A stretch of DNA of 64,000 nt from Begonia masoniana (GCA_022432975.1 CM039510.1:33846454-33910453), one strand, 5' to 3'; shown: positions 11,557 through 23,339, counted from the stretch's first letter. A program made the numbers and translations. The notes: generated by a model from the sequence alone, not told the origin.

Positions 11557-13060
11557 TGTAGGATCGAGATTGTCTAAGAGGGGGGTGAATTAGACTTTTA
11601 AACTTAATTTATTAATCTAACTGATTTCTCTCTTGTCTTAAACTTCTAAGTTAACAGTAAACAACCAAATAAAATAGAGTGAGAGAGAGAGAAATTAACA
11701 CCAAGATTTTTAACGTGGTTCGGCTAAACTTGCCTACGTCCATGCTCCAAGGATCCCCCTTGAAGATTCTTAACCTTCTCCTCACGAGAAAATAAGATCG
11801 AACTTCCCGGGCGTCGATCTACTACCTTTTACAATAATTATATTGCTCTTCACGGGCGACAATCCAGTGCCTTTTACACAATCGTGAGTTTGTAATTTTT
11901 AGTACAAACTACACTCTCTCAAAGATAAAAAAAATCTCAAGTTAAGGAATAGAAAGGTGTAGAAAGAAAATACAGAGTGTATTCTGCTCATTAGGGCTCA
12001 AAGCAATTTTTTTGCAAAAGTTATTTCTCGAGCTTCTTTTCTGCCTTAAATACTCTGTCTGTAATTGGCTCTCTTCATTGAATGCTTCTTTCTGGATATG
12101 GAAAAATATTACCGTTGGAGAAGCATCCGTACTAAGACAGATAGCCGTTGCTTTCTGGAGTTGCTATTTGCTCGTCACCATTAATGCTCAGGTGTTTAAG
12201 TTCTGGAAGAGGTCACTGTACCTGCGCGGTAATTTTGAATTCTGGCGGAAGATACTATTCATCGGTTGAGGTCTTTAAAATACTATCTGCAGAAGTATCT
12301 TTAAACGCCATTGGCAGATGTGATCTTGAAACGCTATCGGCAGATGTAGCTTTAAACGCCATTGGCAGATGTGATCTTGAAACGCCATCGGCAGATGTAG
12401 CTTTAAACGCCATCGGCTGATGAAACATTACATTGCTTGAACCGGTATCGGTAGATGTGGGATTATAACGCTGAACTGCTATCGGTATATGTTGCTTTAA
12501 AAAACTGAACTGCCATCGGTAGAAGCCTTCCTTGAAATATCATCGGTAGATGTAGGCTTTGAGAGTGCTGAGCCACTATCTGTAGAAGTCTTCAGAAATT
12601 TGTCGTCTAGCTATCGGCAGAGTTACTCTTTGTCGTGTAGCTATCGGCAGAGTTACTCTTTGTTGTGTAGCTATCGGCAGAGTTACTCTTTGGAAAACTT
12701 TGAAACGCCAGCGGTATATGTAGCTTGTTTTGTCGTTTAGCTACCGGCAGAAGTAATCTTTCTTTGAAAAGCCATCGGAAGATGTAGCTCTTTGAACGAC
12801 TCCGCTTTTGTCGTTTAGCGATCGGTGGATGTAGAATATTTAACAGTTTTCAGCCCTGTTTTACTATTAAGTCCTGAACACTAAACCAAATATTTTAAAC
12901 AACTAAAATACCCTTTCCAAGGGCATTTCCAACAGAAAATTCTCATATGCATAACTCATTATTCTCATATATTAAACATAATCAAATTACATTTCTGAAC
13001 ATACAAATACATCATCAAAAACATATTTAGACTTAAACACTATTTAAGTCAATAGGAACA
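11557..13060 (-). repeat. 5' LTR of SIRE element 1
   Basis: The pol-proximal edge at 11557 (plus strand TGTAGGATCG) is shared with the solo LTR at 35428 and the SIRE 3 LTR at 51415. All three also share the 'AACGTGGTT(T)GGC', 'CACGGGCG(T/A)C' and 'TTTCAAAGGGCATTTC'-like blocks. The outer edge is uncertain: siblings end in TTTAAG(T/C)(C/T)AACA, here the sequence reads TTTAAGTCAATAGGAACA, so I place it near 13060. The central part holds a minisatellite absent from the sibling LTRs. Confidence 0.75.
12260..12840. repeat. Minisatellite with core ATCGGCAGATG in the SIRE 1 LTR
   Basis: More than a dozen variants of the word ATCGGCAGATG occur here. Between 12300 and 12420 units of 25-26 bp alternate (core plus TAGCTTTAAACGC or TGATCTTGAAACGC). 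Between 12602 and 12692 a 30-bp unit (TAGCTATCGGCAGAGTTACT plus 10 bp) is repeated three times. The stretch at 12806-12835 matches 28 of 30 bases with a Tekay LTR at 26678-26707. Confidence 0.88.
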
Positions 13061-13697
13061 ACACCTTCTGTGATTTTTGATTTTTCCTTTTCAGAAACGG
13101 AATGATTTGTAGACCGCGAGAGCGAAGAATACACCACCATTGCTTATTTTGTGATCGATAAATTCTCGGAGACAGGCACTGGAACACTGCCTGGAAACTG
13201 CTCATCGGAGACTTCCTCGATGATCACCGTTGCGAAAAGAACAATAGAAAGCCCTAGACAGTTGAATGTAGAATGAGGAGAAGAAAGAGAAAGAGTATTC
13301 TAGAAATCTCTTAAATTTGAAATATATCAATCACCTTCCAAAAACATCAAATCCCAGAATAAAAGAAATCCCAGATTTTTAGTAAATTTTCAAAAAATAA
13401 ATCCAAAAATCTACCAACTTTCCATAAATCACATAATTAATCTCTCATGAATCTTTTATAGAATAATTCTGATATCTGTAAGATGGGAAATAAACCCAAT
13501 AATTATGTTGCTCCAATCTTCATAGAATATAAACTTTCGATCTTTCATAGGAATAATAGAATTTCTCATGTCACAGACGGTGTTATTCCATAGAATCAGC
13601 ATAGAATCAGAAAGAATTAAAAACAAACGCCTAATGCAAGTGGCGAATTTATTTATTTATATTTATTTTGTTTAAATAAATTAAAGCAATAACCAAC
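13061..13697. other. AT-rich spacer, possibly a worn 3' LTR of copia 2
   Basis: No coding frame of note. Its position just beyond the RNase H stop of copia 2 is where that element's 3' LTR should be, but I could not align it convincingly to the 5' LTR at 18608-19795. It may be a diverged or partly deleted LTR. Confidence 0.4.
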
Positions 13698-14243
13698 TTA
13701 CATAACACAGAGGCCTAGGGCAGAGCTCAACTCTTCGAACCTTACTCCATCCAACGCCTTGGTGAAAATATCAGCAATTTGTTTTTCGATCGCCACATGC
13801 TCTAAATTAATAATTTTGTCCTCCACTAGAGATCGAATAAAATGATGTCGTATATCAATAAGCTTTGTCCATGAATGCTGAGTAGGATTTTTAGATATAT
13901 TGATAGCACTCAAATTATCACAATAGAAGATCATGACACCCTGTGTGACACTATAGTCTTTCATCATTTGTTTCATCCATAAAAGCTGAGTGCAGCTGCT
14001 ACCTACTCCAATATATTCTGCCTCGGCAGTAGACAGAGAAATTGAATTTTGCTTCTTGCTGAACCATGACATCAAGTTGTGTCCTACATAAAAACATTCT
14101 CCATAAGTACTTTTTTGATCATCAAAACTTCCTGCCCAGTCAGCATCACAATAACCCACCAGATTTGCATTAGAGTCAAATGAATACAATATACCATAGT
14201 CGGTTGTCCCGCTAACATATTTGAGAATCCGCTTGACTGACAC
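13698..14243 (-). pseudogene. Copia element 2 RNase H
   Basis: One open frame of 181 residues carries the copia RNase H pattern: ILKYVSGTTDYGILY, CDADWAGSFDDQKSTYG, LSTAEAEYIGVGSSCTQLLW, YCDNLSAINISKNPTQHSW and IADIFTKALD. It lies directly after the RT region and ends at the stop at 13698. The RT is broken, so this is the intact tail of a dead polyprotein. RNase H removes the RNA strand during reverse transcription. Confidence 0.9.
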
Positions 14244-14249
14244 TAGGTG

Positions 14250-15268
14250 TGACTCCCTCGGATTTGCTTGAAATCAAACGCATAAACTCACGCTATAACA
14301 AATATCTAGTCGACTAGCAGTTACATATAAGAGACTTCCAATCATACTTCTATATAAACGCGGATCAACAGCAATGCCCTTTTCATCTTTGGAGAGTTTC
14401 TCATGTGTCCCAATGGGTGTTCTACTCGGTCGTGCATTTTCAAGTTGAAACTTTTCAATGAATTCTTGGTATATTTGGCTTGAGAAATAAAAATACCATT
14501 CTTTTCTTGCTGAATTCAGAGCCCAATGAAATAATTGAGTTCTCCAACCATACTCATCTCAAATTCGCCAGTCATTTGAGCTACAAATTCATCGACCATC
14601 ACCTGTGACACCGAGCCAAACATTATGTCATCAACATAAATTTGAGCAAGTAAAAACTGACCTTTGTTATGGCGAACAAAAAGGTTCTATCTACTCCCCC
14701 TCGCTCATATCCCTTGGTTAATAGATATTGCGTGAGTCGTTCATACCATGCACGAGGGGCTTGTTTAAGCCCATATAACGCTTTCTTCAATTTATAAACA
14801 TACTCAGGATGATGAGGGTCTTCAAAACCCTTTAGTTGAGCAACATAAACTTCTTCATTAAGAAAACAATTGAGAAAGACACTCTTCACATCCATTTGAT
14901 ATAGCTTGAACCGCTTAACATGCGCAATAGCCAATAAAAACTGAATAGATTCAAGACGAGCAACCGGAGCGAATGTTTCATCAAAATAAATTCCTTCAAT
15001 TTGTGAATACCCTTGAGCAACTAGCCGAGCTTTGTTGACGAGTGATGTTGCCATGCTCATCGCTCTTGTTCTTGTAGATCCACTTAGTACCAATAACATT
15101 TACATCGAGAGGACACGGTACTAAGTTCCAAACTTGATTTCGGAAAAATTGACTGAGTTCTTCTTGCATAGCTCCTATCCAGTATTCATCTAGTAATGCT
15201 TCTTTCATATTTTTGGGCTCGATAGTTGATGTAAAGCATGCCATTTGAATCATTTCTCGATAATTCAC
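14250..15268 (-). pseudogene. Copia element 2 reverse transcriptase, frameshifted
   Basis: Frames 15268-14996 and 15099-14623 overlap and hold successive RT parts: [16 protein letters not shown], then [27 protein letters not shown] and [16 protein letters not shown]. The YVDD active site ([11 protein letters not shown]) is readable in a further frame around 14615-14645. At least two frameshifts separate the parts, and the 14250-14600 stretch has several more. Confidence 0.88.
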
Positions 15269-15354
15269 CCTTGGCTTATCCTGGTTCGTATACCATCATT
15301 CAAACCACCAATAACCTCATCTGTAGGATGATTCTTCTGAACAAGTGTGGATGG

Positions 15355-17058
15355 TTACTTGTTGTGTGAGGTGGTCACTTCTACTTCATCAACTGTCTCT
15401 ATTTGATCTGTGACACCGGTTGGAACACTAGTGCCTTCATTAATTGAAATCTGGTTTGCATCTTCTTTTGGATTATATACTGTATCCAGAGAGTCGTCTA
15501 CTTGAACGTTTGCAGATTTGATGACAGTTCGAGTTCTTTTGTTGTAAACTCGATAAGCACGGCTATTAGTAGCATAACCGACAAAGATAGCCTCATCACT
15601 TTTGGGATCAAGCTTTCCCATGTGTTCCCTGTCATTCAACACAAAGCAAATGCTGCCAAACAGATGAAAATAATTAAGATTTGGAGTTTTACCTTTCCAT
15701 ATCTCATAGGGTGTCATAGAAGTTTTGCCACGTAGATACACCCGATTTATGGTATAACAAGCTGTGTTCATAGCTTCAGCCCAGAACTTTTGAGGAACAT
15801 CCCTTTCATGTATCATAACTCGAGTCATCTCTGTCAATGTACGATTCTTTCTTTCAATGACTCCATTTTGTTGAGGAGTCTTAGGTGTCGAGAATTCATG
15901 AGCAATCCCTAGATGTTTGCAGAAATCCGAGAATTTAGAGTTTTCAAACTCTCTCCCATGGTCACCACAGATGCTAATAATTTTCAAGATAACACAATCT
16001 TTTTCACATTGGAGTCGAGTACACATTGATTTGAAAGCTTTGAAAGTGTCAGATTTTTCTCTAAGAAACTCCACCCATGTGTAGCGTGAGAAATCATCAA
16101 CAGTAACAAAGACATACCGTTTTCCTCCAATAGTTTCAACATACATTGGACCCATTAGATCCATGTGGAGCAATTCAAGCACACGGTTAGTTGTAGATGA
16201 TTGTGACATCGGGTGTGACACCTTGGTTTGCTTTTCGATTTTACATGGTCCACATAATTTATCTTCATCAAACTTTAGTAAAGGAATTCCCCGGACAGTA
16301 CCTTTTGAAACAATCTTTTCTAGCATTCTGAAATTTACATGTCCCAACTTTCTATGCCATAAAACAGTGTTCTCCATACTCGATCGAAAATAGGTAGATG
16401 AGAAAGAAATAAGATAGCAATTGTCTGATGATCTAACTCCTTCAATAACACACTCGTTGTTTTGATCGGACACCACAAATTTTTCACGTGTGAATTGCAC
16501 ATTCAGATCTTGATCACATAGCTGGCTAATGCTGATTAGATTAGATTTCAAACTATTTACCAAAAGAACATTACTTAACTTTGGTAGACCAGGAACATTT
16601 AGCGTTCCCCTTCCAATGACATCTGTTGAGACACTATTGCCGAATGTAACTTTTTCCACAGTTTCGGGTATGATATCATGCAAATATCTCTCTTCACTTG
16701 TCATGTGTCTAGAACATCTGCTATCAAAATACCATGCATTTATTGCGGTTGCCTTTAGTGAAAGATGTGTAACAATACACTTCAAACTTGATTTTTTCAC
16801 CCATTTTTGATAAGGGAATCTGTAAGAAGAAACATTTCTAACAATACCTAATCTTAGGTCAGCAAGATAGGTGAAGCATTTAGGGCGAATATGACCACGC
16901 CGGTTGCAATAATGACACACAGAACCATATTTGTTACCTTTACTGCTTGTAGCATTATAGAAGCCATAGAAATTTGATTTTCTGTTAGTTTTTGGAGTTC
17001 TGTTTGCAACTTGCTTTCTTTTGTAATCAAATCCCTTGGCTGACACTTGTTGTGACAC
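15355..17058 (-). CDS. Copia element 2 gag end, protease and integrase
   Basis: A 567-residue open frame contains in order a CCHC knuckle (CHYCNRRGHIRPKC, about residues 48-61), a protease site, the HHCC finger (WHRKLGHVN...CGPCKIEKQ) and an integrase core with its acidic residues in LLHMDLMGP, CGDHGREFEN and NGVIERKNRTL. The protease site reads YFDSRCSRHM where the family has DSG; the glycine is replaced by arginine, which would be expected to inactivate it. The C-terminal part keeps FWAEAMNTACYTINR and IWKGKTPNLNYFHLFG. The frame has no true start and is a piece of the gag-pol polyprotein. Confidence 0.88.
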   Translation of the reverse strand: MSQQVSAKGFDYKRKQVANRTPKTNRKSNFYGFYNATSSKGNKYGSVCHYCNRRGHIRPKCFTYLADLRLGIVRNVSSYRFPYQKWVKKSSLKCIVTHLSLKATAINAWYFDSRCSRHMTSEERYLHDIIPETVEKVTFGNSVSTDVIGRGTLNVPGLPKLSNVLLVNSLKSNLISISQLCDQDLNVQFTREKFVVSDQNNECVIEGVRSSDNCYLISFSSTYFRSSMENTVLWHRKLGHVNFRMLEKIVSKGTVRGIPLLKFDEDKLCGPCKIEKQTKVSHPMSQSSTTNRVLELLHMDLMGPMYVETIGGKRYVFVTVDDFSRYTWVEFLREKSDTFKAFKSMCTRLQCEKDCVILKIISICGDHGREFENSKFSDFCKHLGIAHEFSTPKTPQQNGVIERKNRTLTEMTRVMIHERDVPQKFWAEAMNTACYTINRVYLRGKTSMTPYEIWKGKTPNLNYFHLFGSICFVLNDREHMGKLDPKSDEAIFVGYATNSRAYRVYNKRTRTVIKSANVQVDDSLDTVYNPKEDANQISINEGTSVPTGVTDQIETVDEVEVTTSHNK

Positions 17059-17069
17059 TGCGCTTTCCC

Positions 17070-18500
17070 TTACAATTTCATCACAGAGTGATTTTTCTTC
17101 ACTGCTACAGTCTGTGAAACTGAACTTTTACCTTTGAACCGCAATCCAGACTGATTTACACTTGATTTGCCGACGTTTAGAATATCATCCAGTTTAGAAG
17201 AACCCAAATTTATCATTTTGACATTCTTCTTCATGAGACTTATCTCATTGGTCAGATCATTAACTTCATCCTGACTTGTTTTCAGTTTGGTCTCTAAATC
17301 AACAATCACATTTTGAAATTTGTTCTTCTCGTCTTTCAAATTTCTAATATGGATATGTAGTTGCTGATTTACTTTGACAAGCTCGGTCCATTTTTCATGA
17401 AGAAACTTGTATTCTCCAATTAGGTCTTATTCTGTTACTGCTTCTTCGTCTTCATCACTACTATTGGAAAAGTTGTCTGTGACACCGTGTATAACATCAC
17501 CATTTTTTTCACGTTCTATCTTTCCAACAAGAGCCACATGGTTGCTCTGAAATTCATCTTCTTTCTCTGACTCATCCTCACTCCAAGTTGCAGTCAGAGA
17601 ATTCTTCTTTTTCTTTAAGGTATTAGCACATTCTGCTTGTATATACCTGAAACCTTCACACTCTCTACACTGAATGCCTTTGTTCTTGAATGGTTGATCA
17701 GATATATAAGTTTCTTCCCTGTGCTTCTTGTTGCTTCAAGAACCATTTTTGAAGTTAGTGACATCGTGCTTGACACCGTGAGTATTTCTTCCAAATCTCT
17801 TCATAACTCTACTGAAATTCTTTGAAAGCAGGGCTAGAGATTCCTCCAAGTCATCTTCATTATGCTCGTTGAAGTTCTGTACCTCGGCTTTTACAGTAAC
17901 TCCTTTTTGCCTTCTTTATTTCGGTGTCTCCTCCAAGATTCATCTCGAAGGTTCTAAGAGATCCCATCAATTCTTCTAACTTCATTTTAGAGCATCTTTG
18001 GCTTCTTCTATGGCAGTGACTTTATAGGCAAATTGTTGTGGCAAAGATCTTAAAGTTTTTCTTACAAGTTTTTCTTCGGAAAACATCTCACCGAGATAAA
18101 ACGCTTCATTTGCTATGTCACATAGTTTGGCGTTGAACTCGCCAATAGTCTCATCTTCATGCATTTTTAGATTCTCAAATCTAGTAGTTAGCATCTGCAT
18201 TTTGGACAACTTTGCAGTCGATGTTCCTTCATAGGTAGTTTGAAGAATCTCTCATGCCCTTTTAGCTAATTCACACGTGGATATGAGTCTGAACTGAATA
18301 GGATCCAAGCCATTAAATATAGCATTTAAAGCCTTTGAATTGCTATGTGCTAAAGCATCTTCATTTACGGTCTAGTTTTCTTTGGGATTTAGCTATGTGA
18401 TACCTTCTGTATCGGTGTCCATAGGGTGATTCCATCCTGTTAAAATATATCTCCAAGCCTTCTCGTCAATAAGCATAAATGCTTCTATCCAATAACGGTA
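17070..18500 (-). pseudogene. Copia element 2 gag, broken
   Basis: The frame 18209-17982 has the UBN2-type gag core (LTTRFENLKMHEDETIGEFN, EEKLVRKTLRSLPQQFAYKV). The frame 17339-17070 is charged and probably coiled (KLKTSQDEVNDLTNEISLMK). Between them, 17350-17980 is coding-like but interrupted by stops. The N-terminal gag part upstream to about 18500 is too degraded to delimit. Confidence 0.75.
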
Positions 18501-18591
18501 GACGCATTGTAGAACCTCCTTCTTTCATAGAGTCCATCGCACACGAACTATAATCTTATCCCGTGGATCCCGCTTAAGAAACAAAAATGAC

Positions 18592-18606
18592 CCGCTCTAA
18601 TTCCAA
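18592..18606 (-). promoter_or_regulatory. Primer binding site-like sequence of copia element 2
   Basis: The minus strand reads TTGGAATTAGAGCGG next to the LTR. Compared with the usual TTGGTATCAGAGC it has two changes, so it is a mutated or variant initiator-methionine tRNA site. Confidence 0.65.
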
Positions 18607-18607
18607 T

Positions 18608-19795
18608 TGAAAGATTAAAATCAGTTATGCGATGTCACACAGGGTGTTTTTTGTGACACCGATAATTAATTCAATGATTAACAATATAAATATGTGGAAA
18701 TAAATGAGACAGGAGGTTGGTAACGCAATTCGGTAATTCACCTACGTCTGCAGGGTCACGCCCAGATATAAAAACATTTTACGAGTTCAAAAATTTACAA
18801 GACAATCGAACTTATACAAATAAAGACTCCCTCTTATCTTTGTTATCGCCTCTTCCTAACTTTCCAATAAAACTGTTTTTGCGAGCTCCCTTCGACTTAA
18901 GATCGATATTTGCCGAGATCTAGAAAGCAACAAGATCCCCTTATTGTAGATGACTCCTCCCGGAATCCGTGTTATGGCAAGATCCTCTTGCCCACGATAA
19001 AAAAGACAAGCTCCCCTTGTCAATAAACAGAACTCCTCCCGAGTTTAAAGGCAGCCTCCTCCCGAGACTGAGTTTCAATGAAGAATAAGAAGATTGCCTC
19101 CTATGACACCGTCTGGAACACCAAGTCGTTGTCTTCGGATGCAATAATTCAACACACTTGTATAATTGATGAATTCCACAGCATAAGAAGAGTGTGTATA
19201 ATAATCACAAACCCATATGCAGAAGCGTTGGGAAAGAAAGAAAAGCGACGGCTTGAAAAACTAAGAAAACTTCTTTCAAGAATAATAAAAAATCCGTCAG
19301 TTGTTTCCACAAAAACAAAGGTTTAAATATGATTGGTAATTACCATATCTTCGATTTAATTCAGTTACCAAATCAGATTTAACGCCGCAAGAAATAAGGA
19401 AACCAAATCTCATAAAATCGGTTGCATGACACCACGTGTGATATTTTAGGAAAGTTTCTCCAACTACTTAGATATGGATTCAAAAACTTAGGAAAACATC
19501 TCATGATTAATGAGATTTCGAAGTCTAGAATATTTCAACAAATCTTTATCAATTCGGTTTACCAACATAAAATTTTCCAAAAAACAAGTGCCTTTAGATT
19601 TTTCAACAACTTTCCTTATATTCAAGTTTCCTTATTTTTCTCTTCCACAATATCTTCATGATCTTCAATATTAATCCATCCAATAATCTGATTATATTAT
19701 TTCTTTATTATCAAGAAATAAACTACCACTTTGGAAAATAGTAGAATAAAATATTATCTCCATAAATATAATTTGCCAAAAAATTAATGCCAACA
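18608..19795 (-). repeat. 5' LTR of copia element 2
   Basis: Plus-strand edges are TGAAAGATT (18608, adjoining the primer site) and ..TGCCAACA (19795), giving the TG...CA ends of an LTR. 'GTGACACCG'-like words recur inside it and in the adjacent gag region. The outer edge coincides with the start of Athila coding sequence. Confidence 0.75.
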
Positions 19796-20433
19796 TATTT
19801 GCAATATATTTACATTTACACTACATATTATACAATCAAGACTTTCACCCATGTTACCCTAAACTACACAACCATGAAAAAAGAGTTGCTAGTTGTGGTG
19901 CTTCGATTTAAGAAAGACAATGTTTACTTAGTTGGGAATAAGGTTATTGTCTATACTCTGGAACAATCGATGCTTACAAGATGGATGCTTTCATTGTAAG
20001 AATTTGATATGGAGATCAAAGATAGGAAAGACACTGAAAATCAAGTTGCTGGCCATTTATCTAGATTAAAAGGCAGAATAGATTGCAAAGATGAAAGTAC
20101 AAATTTCTGATGATTTTCCTGACAAGAAACTATTTGTAGTGAAACTGAACAAATTACATTGGTATGCGGATATAGTGAATTATTTGGTTAGTAGATTATT
20201 TCCACCGGACCTGACAAGCCAAAAGAAGAAGAAATTTCTTTATTGGACAAAATTCTATCTAGGGAACAAGTCCTACTTATTCACGCAAGGGGCAGATCAA
20301 ATAATGAGAAAGTGTGTGCTTGATGAGAAACAAGAAGGAATGCTACAACATAATGATTCATCTTCTTATAATGGACAATATGGAAGAAATGGAACTATAG
20401 CGAAAGTCCTGCAATCTGGATTTTATTGGTGAT

Positions 20434-21706
20434 TGTTAGTGATTTTATACTTTTACGCAAGTGCACATATCGCTTCAAGTAGTAAAAATATCGATCCCGC
20501 AAGGATATTCTTAATTGAGTTAATTGCTATAAAAATCTTATAAAAATATTAAAATGATAAATGAAAATAATTATAAATAAAATCAGAATAACGATGCAAC
20601 AAAAGAAAGCAGGATAAGCGAGATAAAATCAATAAATGGAAGCCTTGGCTAGGATCGATTTCTTCGTTACGATAGTTTTACTACTGATGCTCTGCAGCAT
20701 TTCCTACGAACAGCAAGAATAAAATAATTCTAGGATTCTTTCGAATTGCCTAGGTAAATTCAATTTTGAATTTCTCTCAATCTTGAAAGAATGTAACTAA
20801 CATTGAATTCCCTAATTGCCTTATTCTTATTGCCAATCAAATTAATGCTAACTATCTTGTAACAATTTAATCCGATTAATTATTCGTGCATCTTAGAATT
20901 TATATTTATCTTTCGATACAATATAAACATGGATCATCAACCTATCTATCGATATGATTTGAATTAAGTAGGGAATATCACAAATAATTATTCAATAAAA
21001 AATCGCATAAACAAATCGATATCGTAGCAAAATCTGTAAAGAATACTATCGTCCTAATCAAGTAGTAATGTTTAGCTACAAGACATCATAAAATAAAACC
21101 TAAAAAAAATATTCATAAAAAGATAAAAAGAAGAAAAGAAGAAGAGTGTTGGTTCCCCTCTCTGTCGCAGCAAGAATCCTCCATTTCTTTTTTCCAAAAA
21201 TGCTATTTTTGTTGTTCTACGTGCTGAAGTGTATATTCCCTTTTTTTCTCCAGATCTGGTTCTATTTGTTTGTTATATTCCTTCCTTAATTTCAGCCTTG
21301 ATTTCTCTCTCTTCCAGATCTCTTCTCTTCTACTTGTCAAAACTACTTCTTTATTTTAAGCCTTCTTTCTCTTTCCTCTGATTCAAAATGATTTTCCAGC
21401 CCATATTTCTTCATTTTCTTCTTGATTTATGTTTTCTCTCACATTAATCTTCACCCTTTTAATTCGATCTTCCCGCTAATAGTTCTGCATTCACATAAAA
21501 AAATATAAATTTTGAATTAATGATAAAAATCTGCTTGTTTTTCCAAGAATCTGCGTTAAATACATTAAATTCAGAATATGGTCCGATGCTGCAGCATCTT
21601 GCAACAATGATAGTAAATTCCACCAATTCCTTCTTACATTCACTCAAATCATACAAGTTCTATTAATTAAATATCATATAAAATAACTCTAATTTAAGAG
21701 TCATCA
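20434..21706 (+). mobile_element. Solo LTR-like insertion (1273 bp) in the Athila integrase, TSD GTGAT
   Basis: The insert runs TGTTAGTG...GTCATCA and is flanked on both sides by GTGAT (20429-20433 and 21707-21711). Removing it and one GTGAT restores a continuous integrase reading (GFYW, a stop, then CSFKDAQELAKNCDKCQ). TG...CA ends with a 5-bp duplication are the signature of an LTR element; no coding frame is present, so it is a solo LTR or a short non-autonomous element. Orientation is not certain. Confidence 0.85.
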
Positions 21707-22274
21707 GTGATGCTCATTTAAAGATGCTCAAGAATTAGCTAAGAACTGTGATAAATGTCAAATATTGGGAAATATTTCACAAAGGCATAAATGCCTATGA
21801 ACAATATTTTGGAAGTGAGATTATTTGATGTTGTTTTGGGCATAAACTTTATGAGACCATTCTCATCCTCCTTTGGAAATTAGCATATTCTTACAACAAT
21901 GGACTGTGTTTGAAAGTGGGTTGAAGCTGTTGCATTACTAACATCTATCATCAACAATGATTTTTAATTTATTTTTTGCAAAAAAAAAATATTTTTACAA
22001 GATTTGGTACGCCAAGAACTATCATCAACGATGGAAGAGGACACTTTTACAATAGACAAGTTGCAACTCTATTAACCAAGTATGGAGTCAGACATAAGGT
22101 TACATATCATCCTATGTCAAACGGCCAGACTGAAATTTCAAACCGAAAAATTAAAAAGATCCTAGAAAAAGTTGTAAATTTCTCTAGAAAGGATTGAGCC
22201 ATGAAATTAAACGCCTCACTATGGACACATAGAATAACATACAAAGCAGCTCTTGGAATGTTACCTTACAAAAT

Positions 22275-22328
22275 AGTTTACGGTAAAACTTGTCATCTAC
22301 CTGTTTACGGTAAAACTTGTCATCTACT
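22275..22328 (+). repeat. 27-bp tandem duplication in the Athila integrase
   Basis: The codons for YGKTCHLPV occur twice in a row (second copy YGKTCHLLV), a local duplication of 27 bp in frame. Confidence 0.85.
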
Positions 22329-23339
22329 TGTGGAATTGAAACATAAAACGCAGTGGGATTTAGCAAAACTAAACTTTGACGTGCAAACTGCTGAAGAAAA
22401 GAGAATGCTACAGCTTAGTGAGCTTTAGCAAAACTTAGAAGGTGGAGTTACGAGAATAACAAAATTGTATAAGGAAAAAGTCAAAAAAATGGCACAACAA
22501 TAAAATTTGGCAATGCAATTTTCAACCTAGGTAGCTATTGCTATTATTTAATTCTTGACTCAAGCTATTTCTAAGGAAGCTCAAATCATCTTGGTAAGAA
22601 CCCTTTCAAGTTGTTGAAACCTATTCTCACGGAGCAATGGGGATACTTGACATGAACTCAAAGAAGACCTTTATGGTCAATGGTCAAAGACTGAAGATAT
22701 ATCATGTAGGAGTTTTTAGTAAGGAGTTCATCTCCTTGCAAGAGCCGACCTGAATGTTAAGAGAAGAAGAGTCTGCCTGAAGACTTAAATTTAACGTTAT
22801 TGGGAGGCAGCCTTATATTTTATTTTTGAGATAGTTAAATGCATGCAGAGTAGTTTATTACTTGATAATTTTAATTTTAATTATTCTTAGGAGCATCATC
22901 AAGAGTAAGGGAAATCACAACTCATTGAAAACTACTTAGGACTTTCGAAATCGAGAACTAAAACGAAACCAAAGTTGAAATTGAACTGACGAACTTACGA
23001 AATCATGGTTCTTATTCAAAAACTTAAACAAAATGGAGTTGTTGAGGAACAAGCTGGAGAATCCAGAAGACGGCCATGACCATGTAGACGAGTGTTATGC
23101 TTTGCAAGGATGAGAGCTCGCCGTTGTATATGGGAAGTATGTTAGAGCTTCAAGTGTAACGACCCCAGTAGGGCCGAGACCAAACCATGACTCCTTTAAA
23201 CTTGTTTGTATATCTTTACTGTTCTTATTTAGGATATGCCCCTGTTCTTTTCCCTTTTTAAAAAAAAAAACAATCAAACTTAACTTAAGACACTTCATGC
23301 GATTTATTAAACATTGCTCAGTTAATGAAATACAGCACA

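Larger units (their letters stand above)
5289..13060 (-). mobile_element. Ty1/copia SIRE-like retrotransposon, element 1 (3' end beyond the window)
   Basis: Minus-strand order is 5' LTR (11557 to about 13060), primer site, gag, protease, integrase, reverse transcriptase, RNase H, then a third ORF, which is the copia domain order plus the additional downstream ORF typical of SIRE/Maximus elements. The third ORF is cut at 5289 by Tekay element 1, so the rest of this element, including its 3' LTR, lies left of the window. Coding regions are broken into short frames by many frameshifts and stops, and gag holds a 693-bp tandem duplication. Confidence 0.85.
13698..19795 (-). mobile_element. Ty1/copia SIRE-like retrotransposon, element 2
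   Basis: Minus-strand order is LTR (18608-19795), a primer-site-like sequence, gag, protease, integrase, RT, RNase H. It differs from SIRE elements 1 and 3 in LTR sequence (coding-strand start TGTTGGC) and lacks a recognisable third ORF. The outer edge at 19795 abuts an Athila RT/RNase H fragment, which it appears to have cut. Lineage assignment rests on overall motif resemblance and is tentative. Confidence 0.8.
19796..22900 (+). mobile_element. Athila-type Ty3/gypsy fragment (RNase H, integrase), interrupted
   Basis: Plus-strand reading gives an RNase H piece (NYTTMKKELLVVVLRF, YLVGNKVIVYT) near 19850-20000 and an integrase finger region (20280-20432 continuing at 21712: FKDAQELAKNCDKCQ). 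A core follows at 21976-22197 ([34 protein letters not shown]) and a C-terminal part to about 22760 (WDLAKLNFDVQTAEEKR). Wording matches Athila elements rather than Tekay. Stops and frameshifts are frequent. The upstream end is removed by copia element 2 at 19795 and no LTR is seen. It is an old, truncated copy. Confidence 0.82.
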
